Of a stretch of 64,000 nt of DNA, positions 9,642-17,400 are shown in pieces. The notes beneath the pieces were generated by a model that was given only the letters and a program-made list of their open reading frames with translations, was not told the origin of the DNA and did no database searches. Made by a program: the position numbers and the translations under genes. Origin of the DNA: UBA6522 sp965221035 (GTDB taxonomy: Bacteria; Pseudomonadota; Gammaproteobacteria; Steroidobacterales; Rariloculaceae); contig OZ244860.1 of NCBI GenBank assembly GCA_965221035.1, forward strand, positions 1,922,001-1,986,000. The letters run 5' to 3'. The number at the start of each line of letters is the position of its first letter. Position 1 is the stretch's first letter.

Positions 9642-9950
9642 CCCGAAAACAACCAGAAGTGCCCGGTACCATAGGCGTGGCCACGGCGGCGACCTGAACA
9701 CGCACCATGAAATCACTGGGCGCGTCGAATGAAAGTAGCACGGTTCGCGCGATACGCGGCACCGCATCTCTGAGCAAAACGTGCAGAAATGGACGCCAGA
9801 GCGGACGACATACGTCAGTACGGACCCGCAGGGCCCCTCTTGGCGTTGCGGTTGTGGTGCGGAATGCGCGAGCCACGGCGGAGGGCTGAACACCGATGAA
9901 TCGCGTTTCATTCACCTCAAGGAATCACACCCCGGACCTGCAGCATGCCG
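9642..9950. repeat. Type I array spacer, duplicated at 13787-14096
   Basis: About 305 bp covering the 5' flank of copy B and the 3' end of copy C is nearly identical to the segment between copies E and F. The offset is 4145-4146 bp with a single 1-bp indel. The array therefore grew by duplicating gene-plus-spacer units rather than genes alone. Confidence 0.9.
9772..9784 (-). promoter_or_regulatory. Conserved upstream element GCACGTTTTGCTC (before copy B)
   Basis: The 13-mer is exact in four array spacers: 9772, 12535, 13338 and 13918. It lies 147 bp upstream of the copy B start. Embedding in duplicated spacers explains part of the conservation. However, it is also exact between the two otherwise different spacer types, which suggests a function such as a promoter or regulator site. 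Confidence 0.45.
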
Positions 9951-10273
9951 TAGATCACGCCGAACATCGCGAACATCAAGGCGTTGGCGGCGATCATGAT
10001 GCTGATCGTGGCCACCTGGGAGCGGGCAATCTTCTCCCCCATCTCGGCCCGGAGGGCGTCGAAGCCGGTCCGCAGCTCCGTTTGAAGCGAATCGATCCGG
10101 CTCGTAAGCTGTGTGTGCAACATCGAGATTCCAGTCTCGAAGCGCTCCGTGGTCACCAGTTGATTGGTAGACTCCCCCATGACCTCCACAATGGCTTCGG
10201 CCTGATCGGCCCCTACGCCCGCATCCTTGAGCTTGCGCGCCGCACCAAGTGTATCAAACGCCGGATCGGACAT
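9917..10273 (-). CDS. Small coiled-coil/TM protein, DUF1640-like (array copy C)
   Basis: 118 aa from the ATG at 10273, with AAGGAGTCCGAC directly upstream. The conserved head is followed by the coiled coil QLTSRIDSLQTELRTGFDAL and the tail EKIARSQVATISIMIAANAL. Its terminal helix is slightly longer than in other copies (MFAMFGVIYGML before QVRGVIP), a variant shared only with the remnant at 911-1062. The insertion sequence landed 50 bp upstream of this start, so the gene is now cut off from its spacer and its conserved 13-bp element by 2.1 kb. Confidence 0.8.
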   Translation of the reverse strand: MSDPAFDTLGAARKLKDAGVGADQAEAIVEVMGESTNQLVTTERFETGISMLHTQLTSRIDSLQTELRTGFDALRAEMGEKIARSQVATISIMIAANALMFAMFGVIYGMLQVRGVIP

Positions 10274-10323
10274 GTCGGACTCCTTGTGACCCGTAAACCT
10301 CAATAGGCGCCCCGGTGCCGTAA

Positions 10324-12433
10324 CCCATCTTTACCAAGATCGTAGGTTTTGGGGTCGGATTCGGCCCTGATTCGCCGGTATATTTGTCGTAACTCATTGA
10401 TTTTCTGTGGTTGGAAAAGGCGAATGGGCGATGTAGTGCCATAATGTATCGTACAGGTATTGACTCCAGGCGACGCCGCCGCTACCGTCTCCACCATGTT
10501 CGTGCGACGCACCCAGACCCGCCGTACCGACGGCCAGACCTACTACACCCACCGTCTGGTGAACAGCCAGCGCATCGGCGCCAAGGTCCGACAACGCACG
10601 CTGCTCAACCTCGGTGGCCACTTCGCCATCCCCCGCGAACACTGGCCCCGTCTGTGCCAGCGCGTCGAGGAGATCCTCGACGGTCAGAGGCCCCTGCTCG
10701 AGGACGCGCCCGCGAGGCTCGAAGAAGAAGCCCAACGCATCGCCGCGCAATTGCTGGCCCGCAACCCGGCGCCGGCCGAGGCATCCGCAGACAGCGCACC
10801 GCCCGGGCGCGACCTGCAGTCGGTGGATGTCGATTCCCTGGACCTGGTGCGTCCGCGCAGCGTCGGCGTTGAAGCGGTGGGTCTGTGGGCGCTGTCGCAA
10901 CTGGGTCTTTTGCAGTTGATGGCCGAGTTGGGGATGAACGGGCCGCTGCGCGCGGCGGCGGTGGGTTCGATCATCGGCCGTCTGGCGCATCCTGCCTCGG
11001 AGCGGGCGACGCATGCGTGGCTGCGCGGGCGCAGTGCCCTGGGCGAGTTGCTGGGGGTGGACTTCGAGACGATGGGGGCGATGCAACTGTACCGGGCCTC
11101 GGATGCGTTGATGAGGCACCGCGAGGCCATCGAGTCGCACCTGTTCGGCCAGGCGATGGAGTTGTTCGGGCTGTCGCCGACGATCACCCTCTACGACCTG
11201 ACGAACACCTACTACGAAGGCGAAGCGGCCCCGCAGCCGAAGGCACGACGCGGCCATTCGAAGGAGAAGCGCAGCGACTGCCCGTTGTTGACGTTGGGGC
11301 TGGTGCTCGACGGCGGCGGCTTCGTGCGGCGCTCCCAAGTGTTTGCGGGCAACGTCCGCGAGGATCGCACGCTGGCCGAGATGCTCTCGGCGCTTGAGGC
11401 GCCACCCGGCGCCCGCGTGGTGCTCGACCGCGGCATCGCCACCGAGGAGCAGTTGCGGTGGTTGCGCGATAACGGCTATCGCTACATCGTGGTCAGCCGC
11501 GAGCGGCGGCGGCGGTTCGACGCCGAGGCGGCCACGGCCCATCGCACCCGCAGCGGTGGGACGGTTCACTTGCACAAGGTCGATGACCCCGAAGCCGGGG
11601 AAGTGCGGCTGTACTGCTATTCCGAAGAGCGTGCCGAGAAGGAGCGCGGCATCGCCGAGCGGTTTGCGCAGCGCTTCGAGCGGGATCTGAACGCCCTGCA
11701 CGAGGGGCTGTCGCGGCCGCGCACGCAGAAAAAGCTCGACCGCGTCTGGCAGCGTATCGGGCGCATGAAGGAGAAAAGCCGCGGCATCGCCCAGCACTAC
11801 GACATCGAGGTCACCGCCGACGAGAGCGGCGAGAAGGCGGTGGCGGTGGGTTGGACCCGAAAGCCCGTCGACGGCTCCATGACCACGCATCCGGGCGTCT
11901 ATTGCCTGCGCAGCAACGAGACCGACTGGAGCGAACAGACGCTGTGGCGCACCTACACCCTGCTCACCGATCTTGAGGCGGTGTTCCGTTCGCTGAAATC
12001 CGAACTGGGGCTGCGCCCCATCTATCACCACAAGCCGCTACGGGCCGAGGGTCACCTGTTCATCACCGTGATCGCCTATCAGCTCGTGCAGGTCATTCGC
12101 AAACGGCTGAGCGAGAGCGCTCGCGGCAGTGGCCGACCGGCCAGCTGGACGACCCTGCGTCGCACGCTCGCCGGGCGCATGCGCGTCACCGCGACGTTCA
12201 AGCGCGCCGATGGCAGGACCTTGCATGTGCGAAAGGCAACGCGGCCGGAGCCGGAACAGCAGGCGATCTTCGATGCACTCGGCATCCATTCGTCGGCGGG
12301 CGGCACGCAGAAGATGATCGTCTGAGATCCCCGAAAAAACCGGTTTCACCGCGTTTGTAGTGCCATACGCGGATAATTGGCAACGTAACCTGTTGATATA
12401 AAACAACTTGTCAAAATGGTTGGTAAACTTGGG
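10324..12433 (+). mobile_element. 2110-bp insertion sequence (IS1634/IS4-type) with TIRs and 4-bp target duplication
   Basis: Ends were found by comparing the flanks with the uninterrupted spacer at 13191-13260, where ...gatgccgtaagagtggtc is continuous. Here the left flank ends gtgccgtaa and the right flank resumes gtaagagtggcc, so GTAA is duplicated at 10320-10323 and 12434-12437. The terminal sequences CCCATCTTTACCAA (left) and CCCAAGTTTACCAA (reverse complement of right) match at 12 of 14 positions. One transposase gene fills most of the element. A 12-bp direct repeat, tgtagtgccata, occurs subterminally at 10432-10443 and 12356-12367 and may be a transposase contact site. IS1634-family members are reported to make longer duplications, so the short 4-bp duplication deserves checking. 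Confidence 0.85.
10496..12325 (+). CDS. IS1634-like (IS4 group) DDE transposase
   Basis: About 609 aa, starting MFVRRTQTRRTDGQTYYTHR. Family members begin similarly, so the ATG at 10496 is preferred to the frame-open codon at 10460. Catalytic features of the IS4-like DDE fold are visible. The first Asp is in ITLYDLTNTYYEG, the second in VVLDRGIATEEQLRWL, and the terminal Glu is in YTLLTDLEAVFRSLKSELGL, which matches the Y-x-x-x-x-x-x-E-x-x-F-R-x-L-K signature region. A basic segment (PKARRGHSKEKRSDCP) follows the first Asp block. The frame is intact, so the element may still be active. The long antisense frame over it (10394-12031) is a GC-skew shadow. Confidence 0.9.
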   Translation: MFVRRTQTRRTDGQTYYTHRLVNSQRIGAKVRQRTLLNLGGHFAIPREHWPRLCQRVEEILDGQRPLLEDAPARLEEEAQRIAAQLLARNPAPAEASADSAPPGRDLQSVDVDSLDLVRPRSVGVEAVGLWALSQLGLLQLMAELGMNGPLRAAAVGSIIGRLAHPASERATHAWLRGRSALGELLGVDFETMGAMQLYRASDALMRHREAIESHLFGQAMELFGLSPTITLYDLTNTYYEGEAAPQPKARRGHSKEKRSDCPLLTLGLVLDGGGFVRRSQVFAGNVREDRTLAEMLSALEAPPGARVVLDRGIATEEQLRWLRDNGYRYIVVSRERRRRFDAEAATAHRTRSGGTVHLHKVDDPEAGEVRLYCYSEERAEKERGIAERFAQRFERDLNALHEGLSRPRTQKKLDRVWQRIGRMKEKSRGIAQHYDIEVTADESGEKAVAVGWTRKPVDGSMTTHPGVYCLRSNETDWSEQTLWRTYTLLTDLEAVFRSLKSELGLRPIYHHKPLRAEGHLFITVIAYQLVQVIRKRLSESARGSGRPASWTTLRRTLAGRMRVTATFKRADGRTLHVRKATRPEPEQQAIFDALGIHSSAGGTQKMIV

Positions 12434-12437
12434 GTAA

Positions 12438-12782
12438 GAGTGGCCACGGCGGCAACCGCAGCGCACACCGCCCAAGCACAGGAAGCTGCCGAGCAGCGTA
12501 GCATCCACGATGCGGGATACCGCGCCGCATTTCCGAGCAAAACGTGCCGAAACGGACGCATGAGCGCGTGCTGATTGCCGGAGCAGTCCCTCAGGGCCAT
12601 TTCTCAACGTTGCGGTTACCAGACCGCCGGGGGAGCAATACCTAACGCCGTCATCCTTGCGGCATTCGCCGGTGCCGGCCTCAAGCGAGTTGGAGGCCAA
12701 GGCCCGAAGAAAGCGCCATAGCGGTTAGGAATGCGCGGGCCACGGGGCACGCAGAAGGTGGATCAATAGTGCCCGGTTCGCA
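12438..12782. repeat. Type II array spacer (continuation of the spacer split by the IS)
   Basis: This 345-bp stretch has no gene. Its first part (12438-12600) matches 13234-13400 upstream of copy D. Its last part (12672-12782) matches 9096-9206. It therefore joins the 5' flank of copy C, now displaced by the IS, to the 3' flank of copy D. It carries the 13-mer at 12535-12547, which lay 148 bp upstream of copy C before the insertion. Confidence 0.75.
12535..12547 (-). promoter_or_regulatory. Conserved upstream element, separated from copy C by the IS
   Basis: Exact GCACGTTTTGCTC on the minus strand. Removing the IS and one GTAA copy places it 148 bp before the copy C start, the same distance as for copies D and E. 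Confidence 0.45.
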
Positions 12783-13190
12783 TCATGGAATAACACCCTT
12801 GGCCTGCAGCATGCCGTAGATCGCGAACATGAGAGCCATGGCGGCAATCAAGACGCTGATCGTGGCCACCTGGGAGCGGGCAATCTGCTCCCTCATCTCG
12901 GCCCGAACCGAATCGATTCGGGAGTGCAACTCCGCCTGACCGGTTTGCAGCTCCGCCTTAACGGCGTCAATGCGGGTGCACAGCATCGCCTGACCGGTCT
13001 GCAGCTCCGCCTTAACGGATTCGATGCGGACACGCAGCATCGCCATACCGGCCTCGAAGCGCTCCGTGGTCACCAATCGGTTGGTAGATTCCCCCATGAC
13101 CTCCACAATGGCTTCGGCCTGATCGGCCCCTACGCCCGCATCCTTGAGCTTGCGCGCCGCACCAAGTGTATCAAACGCCGGATCGGACAT
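12783..13190 (-). CDS. Small coiled-coil/TM protein, DUF1640-like (array copy D, longest coiled coil)
   Basis: 135 aa from the ATG at 13190, with AAGGAG 6 nt upstream. The head is almost identical to copy A. The coiled coil is expanded by an 18-residue repeat, RIESVKAELQTGQAMLCT followed by RIDAVKAELQTGQAELHS, then RIDSVRAEMREQ. The tail contains the helix LIAAMALMFAIYGML and ends QAKGVIP. It is the only intact copy with a Cys, and that residue lies inside the coiled coil. The gene is in the same orientation as its neighbours and has its own duplicated upstream spacer, so it is probably transcribed from its own promoter. Confidence 0.8.
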   Translation of the reverse strand: MSDPAFDTLGAARKLKDAGVGADQAEAIVEVMGESTNRLVTTERFEAGMAMLRVRIESVKAELQTGQAMLCTRIDAVKAELQTGQAELHSRIDSVRAEMREQIARSQVATISVLIAAMALMFAIYGMLQAKGVIP

Positions 13191-13337
13191 TTCGGACTCC
13201 TTGTGACCCGTAAACCTCGATAGGCGCCCCGATGCCGTAAGAGTGGTCACGGCGGCAACCGCAGCGCACACCGCCCAAGCACAGGAAGCTGCCGACCAGC
13301 GTAGCATCCATGATGTGGGATGCCGCGACGCATTTCT

Positions 13338-13350
13338 GAGCAAAACGTGC
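13338..13350 (-). promoter_or_regulatory. Conserved upstream element before copy D
   Basis: Exact GCACGTTTTGCTC on the minus strand, 148 bp upstream of the copy D start. Confidence 0.45.
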
Positions 13351-13404
13351 CGAAACGGAGGTATGAACAGGTGCCGATCGCCGGAGCAGACCTTCAAGAC
13401 CAAT

Positions 13405-13770
13405 TCAAGGAATCACACCCCGGACCTGCAGCATGCCGTAGATCGTGAACATGAGGGCCATGGCGGCGATCATGATGCTGATAATGACCACCTGGGAGCG
13501 GGCGATCTGCTCCCTCATCTCGGCCCGGAGAGCGTTGAAGCCAGTCCGCAGCTCCGTCTGAACCGCTTCGATGCGGGTGCGCAATTCCGCCTGAACAGCG
13601 TCGATGCGGGTGTGCAGCATCGCCATGCCGGCCTCGAAGCGTTCAGTGGTTACCAGTTGGTTGGTGGATTCCCCCATGACCTCCACAATGGCCTCGGCCT
13701 GATCGGCCTCTACGCCCGCATCCTTGAGCTTGCGGGCCGCACCAAGTGTATCAAACGCCGGATCGGACAT
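13405..13770 (-). CDS. Small coiled-coil/TM protein, DUF1640-like (array copy E)
   Basis: 121 aa from the ATG at 13770, with AAGGAG 6 nt upstream. The coiled coil is a clean run of 11-residue units, TRIDAVQAELR, TRIEAVQTELR and TGFNALRAEMR, i.e. a hendecad coiled coil encoded by 33-bp repeats. The tail has the helix IISIMIAAMALMFTIYGML and ends QVRGVIP. One head change (GVEADQ instead of GVGADQ) separates it from the other copies. It is the clearest copy for seeing how copies can differ by whole hendecad units. Confidence 0.8.
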   Translation of the reverse strand: MSDPAFDTLGAARKLKDAGVEADQAEAIVEVMGESTNQLVTTERFEAGMAMLHTRIDAVQAELRTRIEAVQTELRTGFNALRAEMREQIARSQVVIISIMIAAMALMFTIYGMLQVRGVIP

Positions 13771-13917
13771 TTCGGACTCCTTGTGACCCGAAAACAACCA
13801 GAAGTGCCCCGGTACCATAGGCGTGGTCACGGCGGCGACCTGAACACGCACCATGAAATCACTGGGCGCGTCGAATCAAAGTAGCACGGTTCGCGCGATA
13901 CGCGGCACCGCATCTCT

Positions 13918-13930
13918 GAGCAAAACGTGC
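13918..13930 (-). promoter_or_regulatory. Conserved upstream element before copy E
   Basis: Exact GCACGTTTTGCTC on the minus strand, 148 bp upstream of the copy E start, in a type I spacer. Confidence 0.45.
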
Positions 13931-14062
13931 AGAAATGGACGCCAGAGCGGACGACATACGTCAGTACGGACCCGCAGGGCCCCTCTTGGCGTTGCGGTTG
14001 TGGTGCGGAATGCGCGAGCCACGGCGGAGGGCGGAACACCGATGAATCGCGTTTCATTCACC

Positions 14063-14411
14063 TCAAGGAATCACACCCCGGACCTGCAGCAAGCCATAGA
14101 TCGTGAACATGAGGGCCATGGCGGCGATCATGATGCTGATAATGACCACCTGGGAGCGGGCGAACTGCTCCCCCATCTCGGCCCGGAGGGCGGCGAAGCC
14201 GGTCTGCAGCTCCGTCTGAAGCGAATCGATCCGGCTCGTAAGCTGTGTGTGCAACATCGAGATTCCAGTCTCGAAGCGCTCCGCAGTCACCAGTTGGTTG
14301 GTAGATTCCCCCATGACCTCCACAATGGCCTCGGCCTGATCGGCCCCGATGCCCGCATCCTTGAGCTTGCAGCATGCCGTAGAACTTGAACATGTGGGCC
14401 ACGGCGACCAC
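14063..14411 (-). pseudogene. Truncated, chimeric DUF1640-like copy F
   Basis: The body from KLKDAGIGADQAEAIVEVMG to the tail TIYGLLQVRGVIP is present, but the first 13 or so residues and the start codon region are gone. Directly upstream (14370-14411) the DNA instead encodes the C-terminal helix of another copy (AHMFKFYGML, in a different frame). The junction gcttgc/agcatg suggests a deletion between the 3' end of one paralog and the 5' end of the next through a 3-bp TGC microhomology. An internal ATG at 14323 could still give an 86-aa product, but without the conserved head. Confidence 0.75.
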
Positions 14412-14431
14412 CGCGGCTCCGCACCCGCGGG

Positions 14432-17400
14432 CTACCGACCGTATTCGATCCTCAGGATCACACCGGTGTCGGGCATGCTCAGGCCAGTCGCCCCGTATTG
14501 TGAACCACCCCGCAGCGCACCCGGTTCGGACCCCAGCTGATCATATCGCCGCTCGCCCACCGATGCCGGCCAGCCGAATGGCGACGGATTGTCATAGGGA
14601 CTCATCATCCAGGCATCGCCAAACCGGCCGTTCGCCCCGGCGCCCTCTCTCAGATCACCCGGCGTCCACTGCAACTCCAGCGACCAATTCCAGCGCGGCG
14701 CAGGCGCCATCCGGGCTCCCAGGTTCAATCGGCCCGCATTCCTCGACTCCGCCCCCGGCACCAGCGTCAGGCCGCCGAACGGCTCCAGCAGACGTCCGCC
14801 CCGCGTCAGCAGCCCGTAACTCCATTCCAGCTCCCAACGCTGTTCCATGGCCGTTCCCGCGCCCCGTCCCGGCATCCCCAAGGGCATCCCCGTCCACGAC
14901 TCCTGCCACAACCCGGAAATCACACCGCTGCCCAATCCACCCGAGGTGCCGAACGTCGGGGTCAAACGCAACGTCAGGCCCGTCCCGTCCGTGGACGTCG
15001 GCTCCTTGACCACCGTCGCGCTCGCCTGCCATTCCTCTGACGTTCCCTTGCCCGAAATCAGCGTGCGGGCCTCACCCTCGATGCTCCAACCGCCGCTGTA
15101 GTATCGGAATCCGCCACCCAACTCCCCGCCGGTGCCGGTCTCGCCATCGCCGCCGTCGGCGCGTACACCCAGCTCCAGATACGGCTGCAGCGCGCCCACG
15201 GTCAGGTGCGCCTCCATCAACAACCGGGCCCGCGTTGTATCCGTCTCCAGGTCCGCGCCGGCCAGCGCGCCTTCCGCCACCGCCTGCGTCAGCGACACGT
15301 CGCCCTTCAACGACAGCCCCAGTGGGCCCTGCTGCGTCAGGGGGCGGTCAATGCCCAGCGACAATGACCGCAGGTCCAGATCCCGAGCCGTTTCCTGGTT
15401 GCCGTCCAGATCCCGCACGCCGACTTCGCCCACGCCCAGGCTCGCGGTGCCCCATACGTGGAAATTGCTGTCGTTGCGCCAGTCGAAGTACGGACTCAAC
15501 GACGTCAGCTCCAGTTCGTACACGCCTTCCAGCCGCGTGTCCGTGCCCGTGTCCGTATAACCCAGCTCCGCAACCGAACGAGTCAACACAATGCCGTTCA
15601 TTGCCTCGACCCAGTACCGTGCATCCGCACCCAGATGCACGCTCTTCATATCCCCTGCCCAGTCAATCCCCTGGCCGCTTCCGCTCAAGTCTCGGTAACT
15701 GCCGCTACCCCACAGCGTCCAGTCCAGCCCCAACGGTGTGCTGTGTCCGTGATTCAGGCCGCCCGTCAGCGATCTTCCATCCAGCGTGAACGAGGTGCCC
15801 TCGATCAGCTGACGTTCCAGCACGTCGCGCCAATCCCGATCCGATCCCTGGTTCGACAGCGTCAGGTCGCGCAACATGCCCGCGAACGCCTGACCCAACT
15901 CGTTCAGCGACGTCCCGTCGCTCCCCTCGCCGGTCAACGAAACCTGCTGCCCCAGCAAATTGAATTGACCAATCGATGCTCCGCCCATCAGCGAAGTCCC
16001 GTCCGACGCCACTGCGCTCGGGGCACGCATCGAAGCCTCGACCCGGGAGGCAATCGCCGAAGCCGTATCCGCCGTCAGGCTGCGCACCAACTCCGGCAGA
16101 ATCGCCTCGTGAACCGCGCCCTCCCGGCTCTCCAGCGTGTGTTCCGACACCACTTCCACGATAAACGTCAGCGTCGCCTCGTCGCCGTCCTCGTCCAGTG
16201 CCCGCCACGTGTACTGCGTCGGGGCCAGCAAGACCGTCGGCGTACCGGATACCAGCCTCTCCATCATGGACAAGGACAATCCCGACGGCAGCGACGGTTC
16301 CAATTCGTAGCTCAAGGCCCCGTTGCCGCCAGTCGCCGCGGGCAGCCGCCACGTGCCGATCGAGCGGTTCCGCGTCCACGTCTGGCTCTCGATGGTCACA
16401 TTGCCGAAACTCGGCGCGGTATCGGCGATCACGGCCACCGTAAATTCATCGGTTACCGTGCCGCCGTTGCCGTCGTCGGCCGTTACCGTCACCGCTGTCA
16501 GGCCCGACTCGACGCCCCTCACCGTCAGCGTCGTCCCCGACAGCGTCACCGTCGCCTTCGTCGGATCGCCGGACTCGGCCGAGAGCGTCAGCGTGTCACC
16601 GTCCGGATCTTCGAACACGGTCGACACGTCGAGATCCACCGTATCGCCCTCCAACACGGACTGGTCCGCGATCGGGTTGGCCACCGTCGGCGAATGGTTC
16701 GGCGCCACGACCTCGATGCTGAACGTCAGAGTGTCGGTGTCGCCGTCCGTGTCGGTCACGGTGTAGGTGTAGGACACCGGCGCCGCCACCTCCGTCGGTG
16801 TTCCCATGATCCGGCGCGTGTTCTCGTCGTGGATCAATCCAGCAGGCAGTTCCGGCGCGAGTGTATAGGTCAACGGCGCATTGCCGCCCATTGCCTCCGG
16901 CAACTCCAGCGGCTCGATGGCCTCTGTTGCCGTGTACGTCTGGTCGTCGACAGTGACCGTACCGAAGTCCGGCTTCGCGTCCGCGATCACCGTCACGGTG
17001 AACTCGTCCTCCGCCGACGCGCCGTCCGGGTCCGCCGCCGTCACGGTCACCGCCGCCGCACCCGCCTCAACACCACGCACCGTCAACAGCGTCCCCGACA
17101 ACGTCACCGTCGCCTTCGTCGGGTCGCCGGACTCGGCCGAGAGCGTCAGCGCGTCGCCGTCCGGGTCGCTGAACACGGATGACACGTCCACCTCCACGGT
17201 ACCTCCCGACAACACCGACTGGTCCGTGATCGCATTGGCCACGGTCGGCGATTGATTCGGCGCCACAACCTCGATGCTGAACGACAACGTGTCGGCGTCG
17301 CCGTCAACATCCCGAACCGTGTAGGTGTACGAAACCGGCGCCGCTACCTCCGTCGGTGTTCCCGTGATCCGGCGCGTGCTCCCGTCGAAGTTCAATCCCG

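Noticed and set aside
9230..9652. Copy B treated as an intact 140-aa protein
   Set aside because: After residue 50 or so its sequence is unlike every paralog, and the expected tail is found in another frame, so a frameshift is the better reading.
10394..12031. 545-codon minus-strand frame opposite the transposase
   Set aside because: The sense frame has clear DDE transposase motifs; the antisense product is compositionally biased and unrecognisable.
10432..12367. 12-bp direct repeat tgtagtgccata as the IS boundaries
   Set aside because: Comparison with the empty site at 13191-13260 places the true ends further out (10324 and 12433), with inverted repeats and GTAA duplication.
12038..12700. 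220-codon minus frame across the right end of the IS
   Set aside because: It spans the IS/spacer junction, so it is an accident of insertion, and its IS part is antisense to the transposase.
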